Below, in pieces: positions 23,048 through 35,000 of a stretch of DNA of 64,000 bases (positions are counted from its first letter, which is position 1; every line of letters begins with the position of its first letter). The translations under genes and the position numbers were made by a program. The notes beneath the pieces were generated by a model. That model was not told the origin of the DNA, searched no databases, and saw nothing but the letters and a program-made list of their open reading frames with translations. Source of the stretch: Dallia pectoralis (taxonomy: Eukaryota; Chordata; Actinopteri; Esociformes; Umbridae); contig CM055739.1 of NCBI GenBank assembly GCA_029465975.1, positions 8,797,065 through 8,861,064 on the forward strand. Direction: 5' to 3'.

Positions 23048-25348
23048 TTAATTCTCGTCAACATTAACTGTCTGTAGACCTGTGAAGAAAAAAAGAAGAT
23101 ATTAACAAAAATGCCTGACACGAAAATAACAAGAAATATCTGTGCTTCAAATGCAAGGTCTTTCTGGAGCCAACCTACAAAGACCCATTTAGTAACTCAC
23201 CTTTGTAGGTGGTGACAGGGACGTATGTGACAAGTGTGTACAGTTTATTTGGAGAGTCTTCGTCCTCATTGCGCTTCCTGGACAATCGCACCCTCATCCT
23301 GTATGGCACATTCCTGCCAAAAGAGTAGATGAATGTCAGTATTAAAAAAAATAGAATTGTGCAACATCATTTGTAGGGATGCACCGAATATTCGGCCACC
23401 GAAAATTTTCGGCCGAAAATGGCCCAAAAGGGCATTTTCGGTTTTCGGCCGAAATACTTTTATCACCGAAACAATACGGCCGAAATATGTTGTGATCTAT
23501 TCGGATCCTCTGCACTTCATCGCGACTGTACTTGATCCGCGTTATAAAGACCATTACTTGGATGCAGAAATAAAGCAGCGCGCACGAGAAATGATCCAGG
23601 CGGCTATGGATGCGGAGAACCCGCGTGGAGACGGAGCAATAGGGCGCGGAGCAGTAGGGCGCGGAGCAGTAGGGCGCGGAGCAGCAGCGCACGGAGATCA
23701 GAGCGCAGAAAAAAAAGACTCGTCTCTCTGCACTAGATGAGGGGCATGCACCCTCGTTGTCTGATATGTTCAGTGAAATCCTGCAAGAAAGTGCCTCACA
23801 TGGGCGTAGGTTTAGGGGGGACGCTGGGGACATGTCCCCCAACAACATTTTAACATGACTAAATTGTCCCCACTAATATTTTAGCGAACTCCGTTATGAG
23901 TTTGTGAAGCGATTTGGGTCCATTCCGACCGCAGAGCCGGTACGGTACTAGAAACGCCGTAATTTGATTGGCTAAAAAACCTAGGGGAGGGGAGTTATCT
24001 GACACGCTATAAGTACACAGGAGAGTGACTGAAGACAACGGTAAAGTTACCAGTGCTTTCTGTTAATACATACCCCATATGTTAGAATCTTGCAGTCACA
24101 ATAAACAGTGGAAATGTTTCCTGTGTATATTTTGCTTATGTAATGTGGCCTATTTGGGATATCCCATTAGTAGGGGCGGAGTAGTGGCACCACCAGGGTC
24201 CCTACAATATATTGAATCTGACAAACAGCATTACCATCTAAAAGCAACAGGCTATTGTCTCAACTAAACGCAAAAATAATCACATTATTCTCAGTAAAAG
24301 TTCACTTGCCGGATGGGGGGGGAGAGATGTCCCCACCGAAGCTGAGACCAAACCTACGCCCTTGGTGCCTCATATCCATAAATGCAATGGTACTAATAAT
24401 TGGCATAATTTATTTCGGTGTTTCGGTTTTCGGTCTTGGTTTCCTCTTTTTCGGTTTCGGCCAAGAATTTTCATTTCGGTGCATCCCTAATCATTTGTAT
24501 TAACATTTGGGTTCACACATCACAACCATCTGACATGGTAATTTGGTATCAAGATAGGTCTAAACATGTCCTCAAACAACCCATAGCTATATATCTTATG
24601 GGTTTGACATGGAGTCTATTTAATTCAAAACAGTTTGTCAACAGGCATCAAGCCATAGCCTACTGGTTTGAAAACACTCCTGGCATTAGGCAAGGACCCA
24701 CCGTACTTTTTGAGTCTCTTAATCCTCCACTGTATTGCAAATCCAGAAGTGCTGTCCACGGTTTGTCTAGTGAGTATAGCACTTACCTGACACCTTTGGT
24801 CCACACAGCCTTGTTTAGGCGAGTGTCGATGCGTACATCAGGAGTTCCCATCTCCTTCATGGCAAACTTCCGGATCTCCTTGAGAGCACGAGGAGCTCTC
24901 CTCTTGAAACTCCTGGAAAGAATAAAGAAGGACTGTTCTGATGAATATGACAGCCATCAGCTACACATCAAAGTAAAACACAGGGCTGCCCAAACACAGT
25001 ACAACACAGTGTGGCTTCACAGCCTTATACACAGCAGGATGTGATGCACCGGTGAGTTGTAACACACGTCTCTCAAAACGATAATTAACATTTTCTGTGA
25101 CTTATGCCACAGTAGACCTTATGTCAGCCCGGACCAGACAATAACAAATTATCCACACAAGTGAATAAGATTCCATTTTGAGGCGACTGAGCCACACTAA
25201 CATGATTGATTTCTATTAGTAAAACGCGCATTAACTTTACTCACACTCCATGGATGCGCTTATGGATGTTGACTGTGTATTCCCTAGTAACCACCTCATT
25301 GATGGCTGAACGCCCCTTCTTCTTCTCTCCTTTCTTGTTAGGAGCCAT
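23048..25348 (-). CDS. rpl31: 60S ribosomal protein L31 (eL31)
   Basis: eL31 is a structural protein near the exit tunnel of the large ribosomal subunit. Four coding exons on the minus strand: 25348-25245, 24912-24787, 23313-23201, 23079-23048. They join to 375 nt, 124 residues, one shorter than human. Hallmarks are EKKKGRSAINEVVTREYT, RAPRALKEIRKFAMKEMG, RVRLSRKRNEDEDSPNKLY and the end LQTVNVDEN. The ATG is the first base after an acceptor (TTTTAG|ATGGC), so the leader is on a separate exon at about 25848-25811. The third coding intron carries the nested hAT insertion. The gene is intact and near-identical to vertebrate orthologues. Confidence 0.98.
23486..23798 (+). pseudogene. hAT transposase C-terminal fragment inside the outer element
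   Basis: A plus-strand reading contains FIATVLDPRYKDHYLD and EIKQRAREMIQA, like the segment before the C-terminal dimerisation region of hAT (ZBED-type) transposases. It then runs through three copies of a 15-bp repeat (RGAVG) and hits a stop at 23737. Another frame continues with SALDEGHAPSLSDMFSEIL, so a frameshift lies in the A run near 23708-23717. It is a broken remnant and codes for no active enzyme. Confidence 0.75.
23799..24364. mobile_element. Second hAT-like element nested in the first
   Basis: The ends are CATGGGCGTAGGTTT and AAACCTACGCCCTTG, inverted repeats with one mismatch. They are flanked by an exact 8-bp duplication GTGCCTCA (23791-23798 and 24365-24372). Both ends continue into GGGGACATGTCCCC and GATGTCCCCACC-type subterminal sequence. 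No coding region was recognised in its 566 bp, so it is non-autonomous. Confidence 0.88.
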
Positions 25349-25810
25349 CTAAAAGAAAACACACAAAAGACAGGTTGAGAGGTGTTTCAATACATACTAG
25401 TTAGCTTTATTCTACACGGCTACGCCAGACTAGCTGGATAGATGTGCCTATTTTCCAAGTTTGGGAACCCTCTAATCTTTTCAATTAACTCCGCACAGAA
25501 CTGGCGTATCTTACGATTGATTCGGTGCAATTTGTTGTGTATTTAACCAAAAACAAGTACAGTCTTTCTGACGAAAGCCAATTATTAGTTAGCGAATTAG
25601 CCAGAATGCTACTGAACACCAAGTGTGTGCAGTAGCTTAAGGTTTGACCCTTTTTCTTAACTAAATGAATTCACAAATGGTCCCAAACTGATATCCTACT
25701 GACAAATAGGTTAAAAGTAATAGATTTCAAAGTTGAATACATTTCGATCATGCATCAATACTGCAGGATGGAGTTAGATTGTATAAGGACTAACTGTAGG
25801 CGAAACTCAC

Positions 25811-25848
25811 TTCGGTGGGGAAAGGTTGGAAAGGAAGGACAGGAAAAG
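25811..25848 (-). promoter_or_regulatory. rpl31: rpl31 non-coding first exon with 5'-TOP-like start
   Basis: A minus-strand donor (CACCGAA|GTGAGTTTC) ends a pyrimidine-rich leader whose likely first bases are CTTTTCCTGTCCTTCC. A C followed by a pyrimidine run is the terminal oligopyrimidine motif that gives growth-dependent translation of ribosomal protein mRNAs. The exact start site is inferred. Confidence 0.6.
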
Positions 25849-26071
25849 CGGTGGCTGTGTAACGGAACTTAGTCCGGCTGCATTTTGCCCCCAAGTACAG
25901 TTCAGAAGGTTCCTAGTTTTCGTTGCCCTGGTAACCATAAACCACAATGTATCGGTATGTTGTCAAATAGTTACGATGAAATATTGCAGCAGAAAACCAA
26001 ACATTTTTTTCAGACAACGGAGCCAAACGAAACGTTACATTTAAATTGTGTCTCAATTTTGTTAAATCGAA
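25849..26071. promoter_or_regulatory. Compact head-to-head promoter, rpl31 / cfap47
   Basis: Only about 220 bp separate the inferred rpl31 start from the cfap47 ATG, and about 720 bp separate the two start codons. There is no TATA box in a convincing position. Divergent, shared promoter activity is inferred from spacing. Confidence 0.5.
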
Positions 26072-29000
26072 ATGGCGAATTCTGTTAGAATCAACCCCGC
26101 GATTGTGGAGTTTCTAAACGTAAAAGCAGGTGAAGTTTACAGCACAACTATCACGGTGACCAACACAGGACATACCTCGAAAAGAATGCGACTGCTTGAA
26201 CCCAAGTCAAAGGTGAAATGTTCCCAAAATTGCTACCTGTCAGTGGCCTTTGTGTGTCAGAAGTTAGCAACTATTTCAAACCTATGTTTTTATTTTCACA
26301 GACCTACACCTTTTCTCTTATATTTTACTTGTCTTTTTCCAAGCTGTTCACATTTAGGGTGATTAACCCAGAAACCCCGATTGCTGCTGGACTGTCTCTT
26401 GGTGGTACTCTAGAATTCAGACCTACTAAAGATGAGGATATCCAGGACAGGCTGGTCCTTTTTCTGGAAGACAAAGCCATGGACATCCCCATTTTAGCGT
26501 ATGTACTGATCTGTCAATGCTGTCTACTGATAGGCAACGTTTTTTAGAACCACCTTCAAAATTATTGTAATTTCGGTACATATGGAATATATTGTATATC
26601 ATTAATTCTAGAGAATCAACCCAGACTGCATTTTTTTCAGATTATATAGCGTCAACGTGGTTGACCACTCTTTATTTCAGTAAATCTGCAACCTCCCTTT
26701 GCAAACATATCAGTGCCGGCTTTTTTATATTATGAGATTGGAGCCCACATTGGCCTTAAGATTTATTGTGACCTTTTCAATTAAAATCAACATGTTTTCA
26801 ATGGGATCCAGGGCATGTTCCGTAAGGGCGGTTGCAAAATGTAGATTTTGTGCTCATTTAACAATTCCTTTGTTGATCTCGATGTGCACTTGCATCATCT
26901 TCCCTGCAGGTTCATTGCTGATCCACAGTTTTTCAATGTTTTCTCGATTTCTGTTACGTACAAACATTTACAGTTGTGTCAGTTGGTCGAAAAGGCAAGC
27001 TGTTGCCTGAGCTCCTTGGATTTTGAGGTTGTTTTAACGTCAGTGTATGACTTCAGGTTGTGGTGTTTCTTCCTTGCAGGTTTCCCCCTGCCTGTTGTCT
27101 CATCATGGAATCTTTTGTGGATTTCGGCACTATGATGGCAAACAGTCAGGTGGTCAAGAAAGAAGTGAAATTGACCAATCAGGGATCTGCTCCAGGTAAT
27201 AATTTCTCTTTCCTTCATTGGTTCACTGTTGCAATTATTAACTATGATTGACAGTTGTTCATGTTTTTGTTGAAGGAGCGTTTCAGGTGCTGTGTGGTAG
27301 GGACCCGACCATCACAATCTCTCCACTGAGTGGCGTACTACAGCCTGGCGCCATCCAGTGGTTGAAAGTGGAACTGTGCACTGACAAACCCCGGAGTGTC
27401 CGGCAGGAGGCCAAGTCAGGATCAGCGATTGTTCACTGACTCATATTAAACTTCAAATTAAACTATTCCCCTTATTCCGCTTATTGGCTGTTTGTGTTAG
27501 TGCACTGATGCCTCTCCATTCCTTTTCCTGCACTCCCTACCTTCTCTGCCTTAGAGTGAAACTGCAGAACAGTGAGGATGTGGCCTTAAGGATCCAGGCT
27601 GAAGTTGTGGAGCAGAGTCTGGAGCTCCAGGACCAGGAGGGGAGGAGTCTGTCCTGCATCCGCTTCGGCCCTGTCTTCTTCGGGACGTCCGGGATGGAAA
27701 AGGTGGTGCTGGTCAATAACGGACCACAGGCCTGCGACTGGGTCGTGGTGCTGCAGGAACAAGCTCCGGGGACTGAAGTGGTACTCCGCTGCAAACACAG
27801 TGAAACATGTCCACATCTTTTACACTGAAGTACAGTTATACTAAACAGAAATAAATTGTGTGTGTGCATTTCTGTGCGTTCGCTCAGGGGGTGGACCTTC
27901 AGAAAAGTACAGATGCAGTGCTGCTGGACAGGAGGGTTGGTAACAGGGTCAGCTCTGAGGATCCCAGCACTGTGATCCAGTGTGTGCCCAATGAGGGAGA
28001 ACTGAATCCGAATGGGAAAACCACTCTATGGGTCTACTTCAGTCCTGTCCATGGAAGGTATCCTGACCTCCTGTCTGTCTGTGTGTATCTGTGGGTGTGT
28101 ATGTATCTCTGACTGTCTTTTTGATGGTACTGTCAAGCCATTCTAAATGATTCCCGTGTGGTTTAAGGGAAGTGTTGCTTTCTTCAGAAGTAGCAGTAAA
28201 GAACAAGGACGAAGCAGAGCCTCAGCACATTGTAGACAAGACTATTGTCTCTTCCTGAAGTTTGAGATGGTGGGAATCAAAGATGGCTTCCACCACCACT
28301 CAACTGTTCTACCACATAATGGTACTGACTGTCTCTGAAATCCACATCCACTCACAATATGTTACTATGCCATTCATTTCAATGGAATATACATGGCTTA
28401 ATAACTTAACAAAGTATTCATTGATTTGTAGCCAAAATGAGAACGGCTGGTGTGCGAGACAGACTTAAAACATTCCGTTGGTGTGTGGTCTCATATACCA
28501 CAACTTTTAGCCAATCAGTAGTCATGGTTTGAAACAATTGATTTGTATTTGCTTATATGTACTGTATATATATATATATATATAATATATATAAATATAT
28601 ATTTACTCTTTTCACTTTGTCCTTATTTGCATCTATTCTCTTGCATGGACACTAATTAACTATGTGTAAAACAGCTATAACAGACCTGCTACTATAATGC
28701 CAATGACCCCTGACTAATTCCTTACTCCTAACCTCCGTCAGGTCACTGGGTGGAACTGGCTGTGACTGGTACAGCCCTTCCCGTCTCCCTGGTTCCCAGC
28801 CCCGGACACAGTTTCACCTTTCAGCAGTGCCTGATGGGAGAGCATGTGGACGTCTTGTGCATTCTTCGCAATTTCTCCAATCTTCTCCCTGTCACGTTCA
28901 AGTTCAGAAAGATGGCCAACTTCATCAGTGATCCAGCCAGTGGAACCGTCCCCGCAGGACAATGTCAGGTATCTAACCCAGACAGCACCCTAACCCTGAG

Positions 29001-32000
29001 CCAGACTAGTGTAGTCAACTGCATACAATGTTGTTCATCTGGGCCAGAGACCAAAGTCCTAGTGTATGAAGGGAAATGGCTGTAATTTTCCTCCAGGGAA
29101 AAGCTGTGTGGTAACAGCCATAGATATACTGACGGTAATTAGTCACCTGTGTTTCTATTATAGGATGTGGTGCTGTCCTTCACCCCCCACCAGATCGGCT
29201 CGTTCAAGGTGAAGCAGGTACTGGATGTGCTTGGTCACAGGGTGCACCTGGATGCCTCCTGCGCTAAGCTCCGCCTCCACAGTTTTCACACTGTCACGCT
29301 GCACCTCTCTGCTGTCTGCCGAGCACAGATTGCCAGTATCAAACCCAAACTGAACTCTGGTAACTCCCAACATCACAGGCCGCCAGTTTCAAACCCAAAA
29401 TGTTCACAGCCTGCAAAATTGTACCACTCAACCTATAGCATATCTGTATGACCTTAAAAAACAGAGGAACATTTGTTTTTATTTGAATGATCACAACTCA
29501 GTGACCTCTGGTGGTTTGTTGGTCTACGACTTGACTGGTATATATGTCCGACTCAATCATGGCGTTGACTCCAGATCAGTTATTTCAGCAGATTCTATTC
29601 ATCCTGCTTTCTTTCGATCCAATCAAGCCTAAAACATTCGAAAGTGTCTTCATTTATAACCACACATGTTATTTTGCCACAGGCCCAGTTGTGGTGTTTG
29701 AAAATACACATTAATCACTTTTTTTCTGATGTGTTAGGAATCACCCCAGCTGTGACCAATGAGACAGGTCAGTATTCCCGGGTGCCCTGCAGCGAGCTGG
29801 GTCGGTGTGCAGGGCTGGTCCGGGCAGCTGTTCTCAGTGCCGTAAAAACCCGACTTCACAACCACAGCCACAACCATCATAGGAGCAAGAGTCTGGACAA
29901 TAACCAGTGTGAGCTTGTGGCTTTTCCCAATGACCGGGCTGGCAGTCTCCGGCCTCCCTCTCCAGATACCAAATACAGGTATGGTGGTGCCAAAACAGTC
30001 CATTTATGTACATATTGACATGCTGTCTTATGAGGTTAGTACAAAACACAATCTGAACCTTTGTGCCACTCATCTACCCAGGTCTACACCTTCCAACTCT
30101 TCTCCATCTCTGTCTGTCTACCTCCACCCTGAACCATCTTTACAGGTCTACACCTTCCAACTCTTCTCCATCTCTGTCTGTTTACCTCCACCCTAAACCA
30201 TCTTTACAGGTCTACATCTTCCAACTCTTCTCCATCTCTATCTGTCTACCTCCACCCTGAACCATCTACACAGGTCTACATCTTCCAACTCTTCTCCATC
30301 TCTTTTATTTCTACCTCTACCATGGACCATCTTTACAGGTCTTCACCTTCCAACTCTTCTCCATCTCTGTCTGTCTACCTCCACCCTGAACCATCTTTAC
30401 AGGTCTACACCTTCCAACTCTTCTCCATCTCTGTCTGTTTACCTCCACCCTAAACCATCTTTACAGGTCTACATCTTCCAACTCTTCTCCATCTCTGTCT
30501 GTCTACCTCCACCCAGAACCATCTTTACAGGCGTGGAGCGCTATCATTACGTGGACCCTGACTTTGCATTTACTGACGAGGAAGAGAAGAAGAGACAGAG
30601 ACACAGAGATCACTACCTGACCTTCATCAGGAGCCTGCGGAGAGCACGTCTGATGAGGAACACCAAGAGGTAGATGATGTTGTGTCTCAGCCAACCAAAC
30701 ATGTGGCCTTCATAACCCAACTCGCATAGAACAAGGGCCTCATGCATCATCCCACCTTGTGAGTGCGCTTATGTTTCACAATAAAAGTCCTGTGCGTTGA
30801 TCAACATGGAGGCATGTTTGTTTTGTCAGGCTGCAAGACGAGGTAGAGAACCATGTGGACATTGGAATTCGTCCGGCAGCTGGACTCCTCCCCCCCAAGT
30901 TGTCTCTACACGATCTGGAGTCCATTCATAGCCAAGATGGGTGGAGCTTGGACCAGGGGCGGAACCAGCTGCAGACCCCCTGCATGCTGGCTGTCATGGA
31001 GATCAGGTCTACCTCCAGACAGGTAGGCCAGGTAAAACCTACACTGAAGGAGAGTGGCCTACGATGGTGGTTTGAGCCACTGGCTTTGGTACACATGTCA
31101 ATCAAGACCTCTACTCCATTAGCAAAAACACGATCACTCTTTCACCACTGATCTGTCCAATAAAGCACAAAATGCCTGAAAATACACCTGTAAACAGTTA
31201 TCATTCTTATATTTGTGTTAACGTAATACATGCCATTTAGCAGACAGTCGTGTGTAGAGGTGACCAAAGTGGGAATTGAACCCACAACCTCAGGCATTGC
31301 GTGCCCTATGCTATACCAACCGAGCCTGACAGAACCCCCTGTCTACTATATTTCTCTGACTTCACAATGTCCAGTTGACCGATGGCTTGAACTCAGTGCC
31401 CACCACCGAGCAAGAGGTGTCTGACTGCAGTCACACGCTGACAGCTCAGCAGCTCCACCAAGTGGACATAGGTGAGATTGCACACCTGTAATTACTGTGA
31501 CTGTGTCAGTCAACAGACAATGTTATTGTATAATTTACAAACCAGAGGTGGTTTAATCTGTGAATGCCTTTGTGTAAAAGCAAACCCCTCCCCCCTCCCC
31601 ACAGGCCCCTCCACCGTGGACTTCGGGGAGGTGTGTGTGGGGTCAGTGTGTGTGAGGACCCTGAACCTGGTGAACAACCTGCAGATGTGTGTGTGGGTAC
31701 AGCTGGAGTTGGACTGTTGTCCCGAGCTGCAACGGTCCAGCCCTCTGTCCCATGTCCTTCCTCCCCAATCCCGAGCCAGTCTGCCCCTTGTCTTCGAGTG
31801 CACCGACGTGGGACAGTTTCACAAGTCAGTGTTGGGTTGTTCTGTCTGCCCAGGCACCGCTCTGTGTTAGCAGGAATGTGTGAATTCTATCTTCTTCAGC
31901 TGGACATGTATTTAGCAGCTAGTCAGTGTATAAGTGCATGTTGACTGACTGAAATTCCATTTCCAAGGTACATCTCGTACAAAATGAATCAGCGTCACTG

Positions 32001-35000
32001 GGGACAAGTTCTGATCCAGTCCCATGTGGTTCCGGTGGCCCTGCAGCTGACCCAGAGCCAGGTGGTTCTAACTCCGTCCCCTAATCACCTGGCCCAGTCG
32101 GGCTACAGCGGTACCGTGACCCTGGTGAATTCCAGGAACCGTCCGGCTGACTTTAGCTGGAGGCCCATTGTTACAAAGCAGGGGATGAGTTTCTCCATTC
32201 GCCCTGCCACAGGTACACACGACCTTATGGTTCAAACCACAGGTACACACGACCTTATGGTTCAAACCACAGGTACACACGACCTTATGGTTCAAACCAC
32301 AGGTACACACGACCTTATGGTTCAAACCACAGGTACACACGACCTTATGGTTCAAACCACAAGTACACACGACCTTATGGTTTAAACCACAGGTACACAT
32401 GACCTTTTGGTTTAAGCTACAGGTACACACGACCTTATGGTTTAAACCACAGGCTCTCTCTCTCTCTCCCTGGCAGGTGTGGTGGAGGCATACAGAGAGT
32501 TAGACTGTGAGGTAGTGTGGAATCCTTCCTTTTTCTCCCCCCTGGAGGGTCTGTTTGATCTGGTTGTTGACCAAGGGAACACAGAATGCCTGCAGTGTGT
32601 GGCCAAGGTGAGCGCATGTGAGGTGCATGTGTTATCATTTCAATGTGGTTAAAACAATATTCATACAAACACTCTCAAATAAAAGCCTGGAATCTATGGT
32701 AAATCCTCATAGTAGTTTTGATTTAAGATCCTAACCTAAAAGCTAATCCTAAAAATGTACAGTCCCAATAGTTACAGCTGGAACTGTATGTAATACCTGC
32801 ATTTCAGATACATACTGTATGTAATACCTGCATATGAGATACATACTGAATGTAATACCTGCATTTGAGATACATCCTGTATGTAATACCTGCATATGAG
32901 TTACATACTGTATGTAATGCCTGCATTTGAGATACATACTATATGTAATACCTGCATATGAGATACATACTGAATGTAATACCTGCATTTGAGATACATC
33001 CTGTATGTAATACCTGCATATGAGTTACATACTGTATGTAATGCCTGCATTTGAGATACATACTGTATGTAATACCTGCATATGAGATACATACTGTATG
33101 TAATACCTGCATATGAGATACTTACTGTGTGTTTCTTTGTATGTTGGGGCATTTGTCTGATGTCATTTAAATAAATAGGAATGACTCTTAAAGATAACCT
33201 CGTCCATTTCCCTCCCAACAGCTTGGTTTGACCAGTGTCCACCTGGCTGAGAAACATCTGGTGTTCAAATCAGTGCCACTCAACCTACCATCTGTCAGGA
33301 TAGCCACCCTGCAAAACACAGGCCAGAACCACGCCTACTTTCAGGTTCTGGACGTGTACCCACTGCCTGGCATGACGTTGACCCCCACAGCGGGTGTTGT
33401 TCCTGTGGGTGGATGGGCAGAGGTCCAGGTGCACCTGAATCCTGGAGCTGTCATGAAGTTTGACACCAGAGTAGAAGTGAGGGGAATATACAAACATAAC
33501 ATTAAACTTACAGCTTCTACAAACACACTGAAGAGCCTCTACAAACTTACCACACAGGTTTTACAAATATCCAATTAACTGTACAGCCTCTACAAATATC
33601 CAATTAACCGTACAGCCTCTACAAATATCCAATTAACCGGACAGTTTCGACAAACATACAATTAACCATACGGCCTCTACAAACATCAAATTAACCGTAC
33701 AGCCTCTACAAACATCAAATTAACCGTACAGCCTCTACAAACATCCAATTAACCATACGACTTCTACAAACATACAATTAACCATACAGCCTCTACAAAC
33801 ATCCAATTAACCATACAGCCTCTACAAACATACAATTAACCATACAGCCTCTACAAACATCCAATTAACCATACAGCCTCTACAAACATACAATTAACCA
33901 TACAACTTCTACAAACATCCAATTAACCATATAGCCTCTACAAACATCCAATTAACCATACAGCCTCTACAAACATACAATTCACCATACGGCATCTATA
34001 AACATACAATTAACCATACAGCCTCTACAAACATACAATTAACCATACGGTATCTATAAACATACAATAGACCATACTACAAACATACCATAGGCTCGAC
34101 AAGCATATCTGATATGATAATAATAAAATGTAGTCCTTGATCAGCTTCATTGTGTATTCATGTTAAATAGCCAGTAGCGTTACCTGTAATTATTCCCAGA
34201 TGGTCATTACCATGATGGATGTGCTACCCTTTTGAGGTCTCTGTGTGTGTGTGTTGCAGATAGCACTGAGGAACATGAAATCTCTGGAGCTAAGAGTTGG
34301 AGGGTCAGTCGAACCTCCTCTGGTGGACATCAGTATAGTGAGTTTTAAAACCGATGTGTGTCTTTCTCTCTGGCTGGTTGTCTGACTATGTGGTATGTGG
34401 ACTTCTGCATGTGTTTGTGAGTATGTGTTTGTGAGTATGTGTTTGTGAGTATGTGTGTGTGTGTGTGTGAGAGTGTGTGTGTGTGTCCATTAAAGACAGA
34501 AAATGCAGAGCCTAACAGCGTGTTCTGATTATTCTCTGTCAGGAACATGCTAGAGGAGTCGGCAATAGACCAGCCTTTCTGCTGAGTTGTGCAAAAAGAA
34601 ACAATTCATACCAATTCATCATTATACTAGCAGCAAAGTCAGCTGCTTGCTGCTCTCATGTTTTTAAATTAATGAAAAAAGCCTTTTGAACAAAGGAAGA
34701 TGAATGTCACAGTGTTACACCAACCAGATTTAAACAGTAGTCCTTTATTCCTTTTTTAATCAAAATGTACACAATCTCCTTTTGTGTTTTGTGAGTGTTT
34801 ATCTCAGCCTTGGGTTGAGCTCTGGGACATATAGGCTTTGAACAGGTCAGGGCCCTGTTTTCTTTCAATTGGATTTCCCGTTTGCATTCTTTCATTTACA
34901 GGCAGCTGATGTTCACATTCTCAAGACTGTTTCTGTTTTCGCCAGAGCCAGAAAAAAACAAATGCAGCTCGATCTAAAAAAACATACAGTCCTTTTAGAA

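Larger units (their letters stand above)
23374..24489. mobile_element. Non-autonomous hAT DNA transposon (outer element)
   Basis: Terminal inverted repeats TAGGGATGCACCGAA (left) and TTCGGTGCATCCCTA (right) are flanked by an exact 8-bp target duplication ATCATTTG (23366-23373 and 24490-24497). This is diagnostic of hAT elements. Subterminal sequence is rich in TTCGGCCGAAA-type palindromes. Without the nested insertion it would be about 540 bp. It sits in an rpl31 intron. Confidence 0.93.

Noticed and set aside
26900..27060. Possible extra cfap47 exon after the acceptor CTTCCCTGCAG near 26909
   Set aside because: It opens in phase but encodes nothing like an ASH domain, and exons 2 and 3 already join directly in phase.
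28058..28187. Possible U12-type intron after cfap47 exon 6 (donor GTATCCTGAC)
   Set aside because: No TTCCTTAAC-like branch site near the acceptor, and a normal pyrimidine tract precedes CAG, so it is most likely U2-type.
31221..31335. Possible tRNA gene on the minus strand
   Set aside because: A B-box-like sequence is present, but there is no complete cloverleaf; it fits a degraded SINE.
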